Below are positions 1 through 8,619 of a DNA stretch of 49,374 bases, in pieces. The first letter of the stretch is position 1. Each line of letters starts with the position of its first letter. Below the pieces are notes generated by a model. It saw nothing but the letters and a program-made list of their open reading frames with translations, was not told where the DNA came from and made no database searches. The stretch covers positions 1 through 49,374 of the forward strand of contig PNLU01000011.1 in NCBI GenBank assembly GCA_013823245.1. Direction: 5' to 3'. The position numbers were made by a program, and so were the translations under genes. This stretch comes from Alcanivorax sp. Its GTDB lineage: Bacteria > Pseudomonadota > Gammaproteobacteria > Pseudomonadales > Alcanivoracaceae.

Positions 1-506
1 TCATGCTCGATGATGGCGCGATCATTGCTTGCGGCGCCGAGGCAGAATCGGCAGCGACTCAGACGCTTGCCTGGTTGCAGGCCCTTGATTGTGCGCGTAT
101 GTATGGTGCTGCCCGAGCACTCTATGAAAAAACACTTGATTATGCAAAGACGCGCAAGCAGTTTGCTGTCCACATTGGCAGTTTCCAGGTAATCCAGCAC
201 TATCTGGTCGATATGTTTATTGATCTCCAGCAGCTGGAATCAATGTTGCTGATGGTTTCAATCAAGGCTGCCAGCGGCGATGCGGCAGAGCGCGACCGCG
301 CCTGTGCTGCCGCCAAAGCCTACTTCGCTGACAAGGCTGTGCGAATCGCCCAGCAAGCCATCCAGATTCATGGTGGCGTCGGGGTTACCGAGGAGCTGGA
401 TGTTGGCCATTATTTTCGTTTGATTACACACTGCTCGCTTTCCCATGGGGCGGGCGACATCCAGGTCGAGCGGTTTGCTGCCTTGAGTGAGGCCGCACAT
501 GGATAA
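1..506 (+). CDS. acyl-CoA dehydrogenase, C-terminal part (cut by window start)
   Basis: FAD-dependent acyl-CoA dehydrogenase, which introduces the first double bond in fatty acyl-CoA beta-oxidation. Only the C-terminal helical domain is present, about 168 codons; the reading frame is open at the left edge, so the N-terminus lies outside the window. The family signature is clear: a YAKTRKQF segment contacting FAD, then [22 protein letters not shown] near the end, with the usual spacing. The stop TAA at 504-506 lies inside the next gene, whose ATG is at 499, so the two genes are translationally coupled. Substrate chain length cannot be read from this fragment. The family call is firm. Confidence 0.9.
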   Translation, partial: MLDDGAIIACGAEAESAATQTLAWLQALDCARMYGAARALYEKTLDYAKTRKQFAVHIGSFQVIQHYLVDMFIDLQQLESMLLMVSIKAASGDAAERDRACAAAKAYFADKAVRIAQQAIQIHGGVGVTEELDVGHYFRLITHCSLSHGAGDIQVERFAALSEAAHG

Positions 507-2100
507 CCGTTACGACTTCATTGTTGTCGGTGCCGGTTCTGCCGGCTGTGTTCTGGCGAACCGATTGAGTGAATCGGGAAAGTTTTCGGTTTGTATGGTC
601 GAGGCCGGGCCCCATGATAATAGCGGTTTCGTTAATGTTCCCTTCGGCGTGATCGGCCTGATACGCGAAGGTAAAAGAAACTGGGGTTACTATACTGCCC
701 CCCAGAGTGAGCTCGGCAATCGACGTCTGTACTGGCCGAGAGGCAGGACGCTGGGTGGAAGCAGCTCGATCAATGCCATGGTCTATATCCGTGGCCAGCA
801 TCTCGATTATGACGATTGGCAGGATGCCGGAGCAGCCCACTGGGGCTGGCAGCAGGTCAGGCCGGTATTCAATGCTCATGAGAACAATGAGCAATACTTG
901 CCCGACGACTGGCACGGTCGGGGTGGCCCCCTCAATGTCACCCGGGTCACTGACCCGAATCCCCTCAGCGCCATGTTTGTTCGCGCCGGCGTCGAGCTTG
1001 GCTATCCTGAGAACGACGACTTCAACGGCGCCTCACAGATGGGCTTCGGGCGTTTCCAGGTGACCCAGAAGGACGGGCGACGCTGGAGTGCGGCGCGCGC
1101 ATTTCTGGATCCGGCGAAAGCGCGGCCGAACCTGACGATCATGACCGATATGCTGGTGACCCGTGTGCTTGTCGACAACGGCCGAGCGCGCGGCATTGAA
1201 TGCCTTGATGCCCAGGGGAAAACCGTCACACTGACCTGTCAGCGGGAGGTCGTGCTGTCAGGCGGTGCCATCAACTCACCCCAGTTACTGATGTTGTCCG
1301 GTATCGGCGACCGCCAGCACCTTGAGGAAATTGGCATCAGGTGTATCGTCGACTCCCCCCAGGTGGGCAGGAATCTCCAGGATCACCTGGATATGACGGT
1401 ATCCATTCGTGACAAGAGCCGGCAGTCGATCGGCTTCTCGCCTTTTTTCCTGCCGAGGCTGATCAGGGCATTTTATGACTATGTGCGGCATAAGCGCGGC
1501 TTCCTTGCCAGTAACGCGGCCGAAGCAGGTGCGTTTTTGAATGTTGGCGGTGGTGCGCGCCCTGATATTCAGCTGCATTTTATCCCCGCCTTCCTGCGTG
1601 ATCATGGCCGGGAGCTGACACCGGGTTTCGGTTGTACTGTTCACGTTTGCCAGTTGCGGCCAAGGAGCCGGGGTTACATTTGCCTGCAGGATAATGACCC
1701 GCGTAGCGCGCCCTTGATTGACCCGCGCTATTTGTCAGACCAGGACGATATCAGGGTGCTACGTGAGGGGGTAAAACTGGTGCGTCGCCTGTTCCAGACT
1801 GATGCTTTTGCGCCCGCCTTTGGTGGCGAAGATCTGCCTCCGGCAACGGTAAAAACGGATGCGCAGCTGGACGAGGATATTCGGCAGCGGTCAGAGACGA
1901 TATACCATCCAGTGGGCACCTGTCGCATGGGTGAAGACCGTCTGGCGGTGGTTGATAGCCAGCTTCGAGTCAAAGGCATCAGTGGCTTGCGTGTTGCCGA
2001 TGCATCGGTGATGCCATTGCTGATCAGCGGCAACACCAATGCGCCTTGTATGATGATCGGTGAGCGTGCTGCGGGCTTTATGCTTGAGGAGAGCGCATGA
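499..2100 (+). CDS. GMC-family FAD oxidoreductase (alcohol/choline dehydrogenase-like, AlkJ type)
   Basis: Glucose-methanol-choline oxidoreductase of 533 residues that oxidises a primary alcohol to the aldehyde with bound FAD. The N-terminal Rossmann motif GAGSAG is at residues 11-16, the family signature with [14 protein letters not shown] follows around residue 85, and the C-terminal active-site segment [10 protein letters not shown] and the NTNAP flavin-contacting motif are intact. I place the start at ATG 499, preceded by GAGTGAGG; a GTG four codons earlier is possible. The gene overlaps the acyl-CoA dehydrogenase end by 8 bp. It is a paralogue of the GMC gene at 10032. Given the neighbourhood a long-chain alcohol is the likely substrate, which is inference. 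It ends 42 bp from a convergent thioesterase gene. Confidence 0.9.
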   Translation: MDNRYDFIVVGAGSAGCVLANRLSESGKFSVCMVEAGPHDNSGFVNVPFGVIGLIREGKRNWGYYTAPQSELGNRRLYWPRGRTLGGSSSINAMVYIRGQHLDYDDWQDAGAAHWGWQQVRPVFNAHENNEQYLPDDWHGRGGPLNVTRVTDPNPLSAMFVRAGVELGYPENDDFNGASQMGFGRFQVTQKDGRRWSAARAFLDPAKARPNLTIMTDMLVTRVLVDNGRARGIECLDAQGKTVTLTCQREVVLSGGAINSPQLLMLSGIGDRQHLEEIGIRCIVDSPQVGRNLQDHLDMTVSIRDKSRQSIGFSPFFLPRLIRAFYDYVRHKRGFLASNAAEAGAFLNVGGGARPDIQLHFIPAFLRDHGRELTPGFGCTVHVCQLRPRSRGYICLQDNDPRSAPLIDPRYLSDQDDIRVLREGVKLVRRLFQTDAFAPAFGGEDLPPATVKTDAQLDEDIRQRSETIYHPVGTCRMGEDRLAVVDSQLRVKGISGLRVADASVMPLLISGNTNAPCMMIGERAAGFMLEESA

Positions 2101-2104
2101 GCCG

Positions 2105-2131
2105 CCGGGCGGTGTGTTGCCTGCCGCCCGG
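2105..2131. terminator. hairpin between convergent genes
   Basis: A perfect 8-bp inverted repeat (CCGGGCGG at 2105-2112, CCGCCCGG at 2124-2131) with an 11-nt loop lies in the 42-bp gap between the converging GMC and thioesterase genes. There is no T-run on either side. It could act as a bidirectional transcription stop or only as an mRNA 3' stabiliser. Confidence 0.45.
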
Positions 2132-2142
2132 TGCGCTGCGAT

Positions 2143-2556
2143 TCAGGCGATACGGTAGACCATTGTCCCGTTGGCGATCGGTCTTCCTGAGCTTTCCTCA
2201 CTGATCGCCACCTCGGTAAAGATCAGCTCGCGGCCACGTTTGACAGCTGTTGCGCTGGCGATGATGTCACAGCCGAGAGCTGCGGAAAGATAGTTCACGG
2301 TCATGGAGACTGTCGCCGCTTTCATGCCTCGGGAGGGGTCGTGACCGGACCAGGCGGCCAGCGCGCCGGTCAGATCCAGCAAGCTGCTGATGGTACCGCC
2401 ATGCAGCGCGTTGCCACCGCCGGCAAGCTCTGCCCGGAAAGGCAGGCGCACCACCGCCTTGTCCCTGGTGACGCTGACAATCTGGATGCCTAGCAACTTC
2501 TGGAATGGCACATCAGGAAACGCACTGATCAGTGAGTCTATGAAGTTGCCTGACAT
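2143..2556 (-). CDS. PaaI-like hotdog thioesterase
   Basis: Single hotdog-fold acyl-CoA thioesterase of 137 residues, of the PaaI/4HBT group that hydrolyses acyl- or aryl-CoA thioesters. The helix motif ALHGGTISSLLD (HGG at 52-54, Asp61 as candidate catalytic acid) is intact and the length is normal. I prefer the start at 2556 because AGGAG sits 8 nt upstream; a start 14 codons earlier has no good ribosome-binding site. It is the last gene of minus-strand operon A, about 100 bp after the metal-dependent hydrolase. A role in recycling CoA during lipid oxidation fits the context but is inferred. Confidence 0.82.
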   Translation of the reverse strand: MSGNFIDSLISAFPDVPFQKLLGIQIVSVTRDKAVVRLPFRAELAGGGNALHGGTISSLLDLTGALAAWSGHDPSRGMKAATVSMTVNYLSAALGCDIIASATAVKRGRELIFTEVAISEESSGRPIANGTMVYRIA

Positions 2557-2652
2557 GAAGTTTGCTCCTGAAAAGGTGTGGCGCACGCTCTCTGCCATGA
2601 AAGCGTGCGCTGGATTGAAGTGATTCGAGTGTAATGGCGAAGCCCGCAGCTG

Positions 2653-3525
2653 TCATGCAACGCGGTTCTGATAGACATCATGCAGAGCGCCACCCTCTGC
2701 AAAAAGTCGTTTCCGCCATGCGGACTCCAGAGCTCGCGTATCATGATTTTCAGGATGAAAGCGCTTGCCGATAAACTCAGGAACCCGTGGCAGAATTCCT
2801 GTAACAAAACCGTTCTTCCCGAACAGCATCGAAAGTCCCTTGACATTATCACCGATATTGCCTAGCTGCCTGTCCTTCGCCAGCATCCAGGCCCAGGTAA
2901 TGCCGAGCATGGGCAGCAGCACTACCAGAGACGCCGCAGCGGCCGCGATACGCTCACCATGACTGTTTCCGATAACTTCATAGACATCGTAGGCCACTGA
3001 TTTGTGCTCGAGTTCTTCGAGTGCGTGCCACTGCCAGATCTTGATCATTTCCGGATCGGCCAGGCCCTGGAAAGACTCGTCCTCGAGCAACTGCTCTGCC
3101 AGCAATGCGGTAAAGTGCTCCATGAATGTCGTGGCAGCGAGGCGTGTGCTTGGTGGTAGCATTTTCAGAACACGGAGCCCGATGCGGACAGTTCGGTCTG
3201 GCGTCGCCATGTCAAACCCCTTTTCCGCCAACAGTGCGTTCAGTCGGTCATGTTCCCGGCCATGGATTGCCTCCTGCCCCATAAAACCGGATATCGCCGC
3301 GCGTAATTGCTTGTTGGTGATGCGCGATCTGAACGGCCGGACCGAGTCCATGAAGTAGCGTTCCCCGGGCGGGAAAAATCCGGATAGCATGGCAAAGAAA
3401 GTCGTCGCCGTGGCATTTCCCGCATAAAAGTATTTCTGCATTGAGTCAGGAAATGAGAAATCAATGTGTCGCGGTGGTATGCCAACAGAGGCGCCGTTGA
3501 GGATAGTGTTTGCTTTGCCTGTCAT
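2653..3525 (-). CDS. ferritin-like metal-dependent hydrolase (PF10118 type)
   Basis: Protein of 290 residues matching the family annotated as predicted metal-dependent hydrolases (COG3687/PF10118). Visible metal-ligand candidates are E85, H88, E91 and H92 in QEAIHGREH, E136/H137 in MEHF, and E170, E173 and H174 in EELEHKSVAYD. This resembles a ferritin-like di-iron four-helix pattern. A hydrophobic stretch around residues 195-215 could be a membrane anchor. The true reaction of the family is not established to my knowledge. It lies 29 bp after the SDR gene in operon A, and a paralogue sits in operon B at 22398, which points to a job alongside the BVMO and hydrolase. Confidence 0.78.
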   Translation of the reverse strand: MTGKANTILNGASVGIPPRHIDFSFPDSMQKYFYAGNATATTFFAMLSGFFPPGERYFMDSVRPFRSRITNKQLRAAISGFMGQEAIHGREHDRLNALLAEKGFDMATPDRTVRIGLRVLKMLPPSTRLAATTFMEHFTALLAEQLLEDESFQGLADPEMIKIWQWHALEELEHKSVAYDVYEVIGNSHGERIAAAAASLVVLLPMLGITWAWMLAKDRQLGNIGDNVKGLSMLFGKNGFVTGILPRVPEFIGKRFHPENHDTRALESAWRKRLFAEGGALHDVYQNRVA

Positions 3526-3554
3526 GATGAATCTCCTTGATTTTCTATAACCGT

Positions 3555-4412
3555 TCAGGAAGTGGCAGGAATACGAGAGCGACGTTGGTTAAGGCGGAAA
3601 GCGGTTTCCAGAAGCCGTTGGTAGCCGGTCGGCATCAGTCGCTGGGTAACATCCAGAAAGGCAGCATCAGCACCAATCAGAACCCGCCGCTGGTTTTTAC
3701 GCACTCCGCTCAGTATGGCCTGTGCCGCCTGTTCCGGTGTGGAGCGGGCAATGCGCTCAAACATGGACGAGATTTCTTCGTGGCTGCCAAGGGAGAGTGC
3801 GCCCATATCGCCCATGCGGCTACTGCGAGCGATATTGGTCTTGACGCCACCGGGGTGAACGCAGGTGGCGCTGACGCCGGCGTTCTCGATATCCAGTTCT
3901 TCCCTGAGCGCCTCGGTGAACCCGCGAACGGCAAACTTCGCGGCGTTATACGCAGACTGAGTTGGCACACCAATAATGCCGAACACGCTTGAGATGTTGA
4001 CAATGTGGCCATCGCCGGACTGCTTCAGATACGGCAGAAACTCCTTGCTGCCGTATACCACGCCCCAGAAATTGATACCCATCAGCCATTCAAGATTCTC
4101 ATAGCTCATGGCCTCAACCGTTTCGCCGAGACCGACACCGGCATTGTTGATGATCAGGTTTACCTGACCATGCTCATTGACGCATTCCTCGGCATAGCGC
4201 TTTACCGCTTCCTGCCGGCTTACATCGACATGGTGGCTGGTGACCTTGACCGGATAGCGGCCAAGCATCTTCGCGGTCTCGGCCAGCTCTCTTTCGCTGA
4301 CATCTGAAATTGCCAGGTTGCATCTCGCCTTGGCCAGTTCAATGGCTGTAGCGCGGCCGATTCCGGATCCTGCCCCGGTAATGGCGGCGACCTTCTCTTT
4401 GAAGGTTTTCAT
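3555..4412 (-). CDS. short-chain dehydrogenase/reductase (operon A)
   Basis: Classical SDR of 285 residues using NAD(P)H to interconvert an alcohol and a ketone or aldehyde. Cofactor motif TGAGSGIG at 12-19, NNAG at 89-92, and the catalytic set N114, S142, Y155 and K159 are all present. The C-terminus is longer and more basic than in minimal SDRs, with a KNQRRVLIGADA segment common in relatives beside BVMO genes. It lies between the BVMO gene (29 bp upstream) and the metal-dependent hydrolase. A likely role is oxidising a secondary alcohol to the ketone that the BVMO would use, which is inference. A paralogue is at 21555. Confidence 0.88.
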   Translation of the reverse strand: MKTFKEKVAAITGAGSGIGRATAIELAKARCNLAISDVSERELAETAKMLGRYPVKVTSHHVDVSRQEAVKRYAEECVNEHGQVNLIINNAGVGLGETVEAMSYENLEWLMGINFWGVVYGSKEFLPYLKQSGDGHIVNISSVFGIIGVPTQSAYNAAKFAVRGFTEALREELDIENAGVSATCVHPGGVKTNIARSSRMGDMGALSLGSHEEISSMFERIARSTPEQAAQAILSGVRKNQRRVLIGADAAFLDVTQRLMPTGYQRLLETAFRLNQRRSRIPATS

Positions 4413-4441
4413 GTGTTGTCTCCTCGTTGGTTGCAGGCTTA

Positions 4442-5944
4442 TCAGGCGCGCAAGAGATTGACAAGGGTGGTGGATTTTCCTTGCCTCATATTCTTGCCGT
4501 CGTACTTGAGGTGGCCATCGTCAAGCGATCCGTAACGCAGGGCCGGCAGATCACGAAGATAGTCATCAAGGTTTTGCCAGGGGATCTTCGCGCCCTGTCG
4601 CGGCAAGCGGTCATTGGCACGCTGGACATACCCGGAGCGCAGGTTGAGAAAGTTGAGGTTTGTTCCACAGCCTTCCTCGTCTATCGGGGTTACTACCTCC
4701 GCACCGATCTGTTTCATGTGATTGAGAAGTCGGCAAACATATTCGCAGGCGATATCCGCCTTCAGTGTCCATGAAGCATTGGTGTAGCCGAAAACCAGTG
4801 CCATGTTGGGTACGCCTTCCAGCATAAGCCCCTTGTACATCAAGGTTTCTGAAATACGAATATCCTCGCCGTCGATGGAAAGCGACGCGCCACCCAAAAG
4901 CTGCAGGTCGAGACCGGTGGCGGTGATAATGATGTCTGCATCAAGGTGGTCGCCAGACTTGAGCTGGATGCCGTTCTCAGTCACGGTTTCGATATGGTCG
5001 GTAACTACCGATGCCTTGTTATTTCGTATTGCTTTGAAAAGGTCGCCCTTGGGCACGGCGCACATGCGCTCTTCCCACGGATTGTAAGCAGGCTGGAAAT
5101 GGCGCATATCAACATCCGGCCCAAGCTGCTTGCGTGCAGACGCCAGCAGCAGGCGGCGAATGGCTTTCGGTTTGCTCAGAGACAGCTTGTAAACAGTTCT
5201 TTGCAGCAGGATGTTGCGGCTTCGAGCTATTCGATAGACGAGCATCTCCGGCAGGAAACGACGCAGATTGGCGGAGATCAGGTCCTTTTCCGGCACAGTG
5301 GCAATATAGGTGGGCGAGCGTTGCAGCATGACCACGTGGGCCGCCTTGTCGGTCATCGCCGGGACCAGCGTCACGGCGGTTGCACCACTGCCTATGACCA
5401 CGACCCGCTTTCCTGTGTAGTCGTAATTTTCGGGCCAGTGTTGCGGGTGGATGACATCACCCCGGAAACGCTCCATGCCTTTGATTTCTGGTGTGTAACC
5501 GGCGTCATAGTTGTAGTAACCGGTGCAGTTGAAAATGAATCCTGCGGTAAATTCGTGGGTGTCGCCGGTCTCCTCGTCAACGGCAGTGATCTGCCAGTGC
5601 TTCTTGTCGCTATGCCAGGCCTCGGACAGCACCTTGAGACCGAAATGGATTCGTTTCCTGACACCATGTACGCGAGCCGTTTCCTCGATGTACTGGCGGA
5701 TGGCTGGACCATCGGCAAGCATCTTGATGCCGGTCCACGGGCGGAAGTTGTATCCGAGAGTGAACATATCCGAATCAGAGCGGATCCCCGGGTAGCGAAA
5801 CAGGTCCCAGGTGCCGCCGATGCGTTTGCGTCGCTCGACAATGGCAAAGCGTATGTTCGGGCACTTCTTTGCCATATGGCAGGCCGCCCCGATACCGGAC
5901 AGGCCTGCACCGATAATCAGTACGTCAAGGTGGCGGTGTTTCAT
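4442..5944 (-). CDS. Baeyer-Villiger-type flavin monooxygenase (EthA-like)
   Basis: FAD- and NADPH-dependent monooxygenase of 500 residues that inserts oxygen next to a ketone or oxidises a heteroatom. The FAD motif GAGLSGIG is at 12-19, the NADPH-binding GSGATA at 185-190, and between them the Baeyer-Villiger fingerprint FxGxxxHxxxWP reads FRGDVIHPQHWP at 160-171. Length and spacing resemble the EthA/MymA subgroup of about 490-500 residues. The start ATG (5944-5942) overlaps the stop of the upstream alpha/beta hydrolase as ATGA, so the two are translationally coupled. Coupling of a BVMO with an esterase-like hydrolase fits conversion of a ketone to an ester and its cleavage. Substrate unknown. 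Confidence 0.9.
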   Translation of the reverse strand: MKHRHLDVLIIGAGLSGIGAACHMAKKCPNIRFAIVERRKRIGGTWDLFRYPGIRSDSDMFTLGYNFRPWTGIKMLADGPAIRQYIEETARVHGVRKRIHFGLKVLSEAWHSDKKHWQITAVDEETGDTHEFTAGFIFNCTGYYNYDAGYTPEIKGMERFRGDVIHPQHWPENYDYTGKRVVVIGSGATAVTLVPAMTDKAAHVVMLQRSPTYIATVPEKDLISANLRRFLPEMLVYRIARSRNILLQRTVYKLSLSKPKAIRRLLLASARKQLGPDVDMRHFQPAYNPWEERMCAVPKGDLFKAIRNNKASVVTDHIETVTENGIQLKSGDHLDADIIITATGLDLQLLGGASLSIDGEDIRISETLMYKGLMLEGVPNMALVFGYTNASWTLKADIACEYVCRLLNHMKQIGAEVVTPIDEEGCGTNLNFLNLRSGYVQRANDRLPRQGAKIPWQNLDDYLRDLPALRYGSLDDGHLKYDGKNMRQGKSTTLVNLLRA

Positions 5945-6879
5945 TGTCTAGCTCCTGTCAGTCCGGAACTGGCGCGCAGCCGGGGCTTGCCGGTGATATC
6001 CGGGTGGTTGAGAAAATCCAGTACTGTTTCCGTGAACACGGTATTGCGGTCACCGGCAACCATATGACCGGCCTGATCAAGCACGGCATAACGGGCGTGG
6101 GGGATGATCGATAGCAGCTCACGGGCGCCGGCGTCGCTGAGCACGTCACTCTGGTAGCCGCGAATCAGCAAGGTGGGCAGGTCAAGATGCTGTGCGGCAG
6201 CATTCAGCCTGCTGATATCGAACATCCCTTCGTCGTTCACCGGCAGGCGCGCATGGTCAAGAAAAGCCGGATCCCAGTGCCAGTAATAGCGCCCGTCAGC
6301 GCGCTGACGCAGGTTCTTGCGCAACCCGGAAAGGTCCTCTGGTGGGGGACGATGCGGGTTGTAAGCGGCGATGGCGTCACGCACTTGTTCAAGGGAAGCA
6401 AAGCCGTCCTGATGACGGCGCATGAACTCGATGATGCGTCGCACTCCGGCCCGTTCAAGCCGCGGCGCGACATCCACCAGCACCAGTGCCCGGCATGTCA
6501 GGGCAGGGTTCTCGCCCAGCGTCAGCATGGCGGTCAGCCCGCCCATGGATGCGCCGATAATGACCGGGTCTGTATCCAGCGAGCGAATCACTTCGGCGAG
6601 GTCCGCAGCCAGCAAGTCGGCGCGGTAGTCTCCGTCCGGGCTCCAGTCGCTGTCGCCATGGCCGCGCGCATCGATAGTGAAGGCACAGTAACCGGCTTCA
6701 GCCAGCGCTGCGGCGGTATCGGCCCAGGCATGCCGGGTCTGGCCGCCGCCATGGAGCAGTAACGCCGGTGGGCTTTGCGGACTACCGTAGCGGCTGGCGC
6801 GCAGCTTTACGCCGCCAGCACCGACAAACAGGATGGCGTCACCATTGCCGTGAGTGGTCTTGGCGCCGGAAGGCGGCAT
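5941..6879 (-). CDS. alpha/beta hydrolase (operon A, first gene)
   Basis: Alpha/beta-fold hydrolase of 312 residues, probably an esterase or epoxide-hydrolase-like enzyme. An oxyanion HGGG motif is at 43-46, the nucleophile elbow GASMGG puts Ser at 111, and an Asp (YQSDVLS) and a His (QAGHMV) complete the triad near the C-terminus. I choose ATG 6879, which has GGAG 7 nt upstream; a start 34 codons earlier would run through the operator and promoter. It is the first gene of operon A and is coupled by an ATGA overlap to the BVMO. It may hydrolyse the ester or lactone the BVMO makes, which is inference. Confidence 0.85.
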   Translation of the reverse strand: MPPSGAKTTHGNGDAILFVGAGGVKLRASRYGSPQSPPALLLHGGGQTRHAWADTAAALAEAGYCAFTIDARGHGDSDWSPDGDYRADLLAADLAEVIRSLDTDPVIIGASMGGLTAMLTLGENPALTCRALVLVDVAPRLERAGVRRIIEFMRRHQDGFASLEQVRDAIAAYNPHRPPPEDLSGLRKNLRQRADGRYYWHWDPAFLDHARLPVNDEGMFDISRLNAAAQHLDLPTLLIRGYQSDVLSDAGARELLSIIPHARYAVLDQAGHMVAGDRNTVFTETVLDFLNHPDITGKPRLRASSGLTGARQ

Positions 6880-6906
6880 GGCAAGTCTCCGGTAAAACAG
6901 ATTGAA

Positions 6907-6951
6907 TTGGTCGACCAACCAAATGATAGTCGGATCAATCTGCGGAAGCAA
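6907..6951 (-). promoter_or_regulatory. operon A promoter and overlapping operator
   Basis: On the minus strand, TTGCTT (6951-6946) and TATCAT (6928-6923) are separated by 17 bp and form a plausible sigma-70 promoter. The -10 box overlaps a 19-bp motif at 6907-6925 (minus strand CATTTGGTTG-N5-CCAA) that also contains the perfect palindrome TTGGTCGACCAA. The same CATTTGGTTG-N5-CCAA pattern occurs upstream of operon B at 23372-23390. The geometry suits a repressor blocking the promoter. The rest of the gap 6880-7105 shows nothing else I recognise. Confidence 0.55.
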
Positions 6952-7105
6952 GTCATGAGCCGATGAATGGCGGATCGACACTGTACTCGGGGCGGCCTGC
7001 CCGGAAATTGAGGGTGCACCATGGTATCAGGGTAGCGACAAGGGCCGTTTCGCTGGAAACAGCCGAATTGCCTGCGCTGGCTCGCTGAAATAGCTCGAAT
7101 CCGCT

Positions 7106-8158
7106 TCAGCGTTTCACGGGTGAGCGGGCGCCACGCCTGTAATCCTCGGGTGGCTGGCCAAACCAGCGCTTGAAGGCACGCCTGAAGTTGGCGCTGTCGT
7201 GGTAGTTCAGCAGCGCAGCAATGTCTTCGATCGACAGCGTGCTTTCACGCAGGTAGCTGGCCGCCTGACTGGACAGGATGTCATCACGAATTTGTCGGAA
7301 ACTGCTGCCTTCCTGTTTCAGTTTCCGGGCCAGGGTGCGCTTGCTCATGAAAAGAGTGGCGGCGGCTTCCTCTTCACTGAGTGTGCCGGGTGGCCGGGAT
7401 AACATCATTTTCTTGAGGCGGTTCTGGTAGCTTGATGTTTGTGTCTGCAGTTGCGCCAGCATCGCTTCACACTGCTGCAGAGCGAGGCGATAGCTCTCGT
7501 GATTGGCAGAAGCATTCGGCTCATGACACAACGCCAACGGTAAACGGAGCGTCAACTGATCATGGCCGAACTCAATCTGGCCGGACAGGTACTGCGGATA
7601 AATCGCCTGGTATTCGGGCGCTGGATGGGTAAAGGCTATTGCCGCCTCGTTCAGAGGGCGGCCGACAATGAATTCGCCGAACTCCAGTAGCACCGTGATT
7701 ATCAGCTCTGCCACGCAACGCAGAAGTTCGTCATCGAGCTGCACCTGGAAAGTCAGCCTGCATTCGAGGTCATCACCTGCTTCCTGCAAGTGCAGCTCGA
7801 TAACGCTGGCACGGGTGGGCAGAAAGGTGTGTATCGCCTGGAGAGCGCTGAGCAGGTCAGGGCTGCTGGAGGCGGCAAAGCCCATTGCACCGTGGGTTGC
7901 CGGCGTCAAGCGCTTGCCCAGCCGCAATCCGAACCCCGGTTGGTCCGACAACGCCAGGGCGTTGCGCAGAATCTGCATCTGCTGCACTGGAGTAATCAGA
8001 CCATCCTCGCTCAGCAGCTGAGAGGCGCTGAGGCCGGTGCCTTGTAATAATTCCGGCAATTGCCTTGCTGTCAGACCGAGTTCGCGGGCGATCAGCCGTG
8101 AATAGTTGGACGGAATATCGCCACCGGATTTGTCTCTTGTGCTGGCAAGTTGCGTCAT
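7106..8158 (-). CDS. AraC-family transcriptional regulator
   Basis: Transcription factor of 350 residues with a long N-terminal effector domain of the AraC-binding-like type (PF12625-like) and a C-terminal double helix-turn-helix at about 255-345, with SKRTLARKLKQEGSSF in the first unit and YHDSANFRRAFKRWFG in the second. It is divergent from the ferredoxin-CYP153 operon, with a 126-bp gap holding two AAATGACC direct repeats 22 bp apart. As I recall, an AraC gene also neighbours the CYP153 cluster of Alcanivorax borkumensis. Activation of the CYP153 operon by alkanes or their oxidation products is the natural reading but is inferred. It could also affect operon A, which begins 226 bp downstream. 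Confidence 0.87.
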   Translation of the reverse strand: MTQLASTRDKSGGDIPSNYSRLIARELGLTARQLPELLQGTGLSASQLLSEDGLITPVQQMQILRNALALSDQPGFGLRLGKRLTPATHGAMGFAASSSPDLLSALQAIHTFLPTRASVIELHLQEAGDDLECRLTFQVQLDDELLRCVAELIITVLLEFGEFIVGRPLNEAAIAFTHPAPEYQAIYPQYLSGQIEFGHDQLTLRLPLALCHEPNASANHESYRLALQQCEAMLAQLQTQTSSYQNRLKKMMLSRPPGTLSEEEAAATLFMSKRTLARKLKQEGSSFRQIRDDILSSQAASYLRESTLSIEDIAALLNYHDSANFRRAFKRWFGQPPEDYRRGARSPVKR

Positions 8159-8193
8159 TGGGATCGGCCCTGATGAAAGGTTCGATTGTCTCT

Positions 8194-8223
8194 AAATGAC
8201 CCCTACGCTGTCAAGAAATGACC
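8194..8223 (+). promoter_or_regulatory. AAATGACC direct repeats, candidate AraC-type binding site
   Basis: AAATGACC occurs at 8194-8201 and again at 8216-8223, a 22-bp period or about two helical turns, in the divergent gap between the AraC gene and the ferredoxin gene. AraC-family proteins commonly bind same-orientation half-sites on one face of the helix. The site lies about 60-90 bp before the ferredoxin start, a suitable place for an activator. Confidence 0.5.
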
Positions 8224-8231
8224 TCCTCGTT

Positions 8232-8252
8232 ATGGTGATGCCGAATCACCAT
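8232..8252 (+). promoter_or_regulatory. 8-bp perfect inverted repeat before the CYP153 operon
   Basis: ATGGTGAT (8232-8239) and ATCACCAT (8245-8252) are perfect inverted repeats with a 5-nt spacer, ending 20 bp before the AGGAG of the ferredoxin gene. It is either a dimeric operator or a leader-RNA hairpin. I cannot decide which from sequence alone. Confidence 0.4.
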
Positions 8253-8284
8253 CGACACAAGATCTAAATTGCAGGAGAAAGGCA

Positions 8285-8605
8285 TTGGCCAAGATCACCT
8301 TTATTGAGCACAACAATATCGAGCATGTTGCCGAGTTCGAGGCGGGCACTACGTTGATGCAACTCGCCGTTACCAATGCAGTCCCCGGCATTGACGGGGA
8401 TTGTGGTGGAGAATGTGCGTGCGGGACCTGCCACATGATCGTTGACCAGCAATGGTTCGACAAGACCGGTGAAATCGCGGATGACGAAGAACAGATGCTG
8501 TCCATGACACCGGAGCGGGCTGGTACCTCGCGTCTGGGTTGTCAGGTCAAGATTACCGAAGCAATGGATGGGATGCGCGTCTATCTTCCCGAATTCCAGA
8601 TGTAA
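8285..8605 (+). CDS. [2Fe-2S] ferredoxin, CYP153 electron donor
   Basis: Adrenodoxin/putidaredoxin-type ferredoxin of 106 residues that carries single electrons from the reductase (11722) to the P450 (8620). Cluster ligands are C40, C46 and C49 (C-x5-C-x2-C) and C86; C44 is an extra, non-ligand cysteine. The start codon is TTG at 8285: AGGAG at 8273-8277 lies 7 nt upstream, the protein aligns from MAKITFIEH, and no in-frame ATG gives a full-length domain. It is the first gene of the CYP153 operon, with 14 nt to the P450 start. The rare start codon may hold its translation down relative to the P450. Confidence 0.93.
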   Translation: MAKITFIEHNNIEHVAEFEAGTTLMQLAVTNAVPGIDGDCGGECACGTCHMIVDQQWFDKTGEIADDEEQMLSMTPERAGTSRLGCQVKITEAMDGMRVYLPEFQM

Positions 8606-8619
8606 AGATGGAGAATAAT

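Noticed and set aside
4425-4440. TTGGTTG near the SDR start as a third copy of the operon A/B motif
   Set aside because: It lacks the CATT prefix and the CCAA half 5 bp away, so it is a short chance match.
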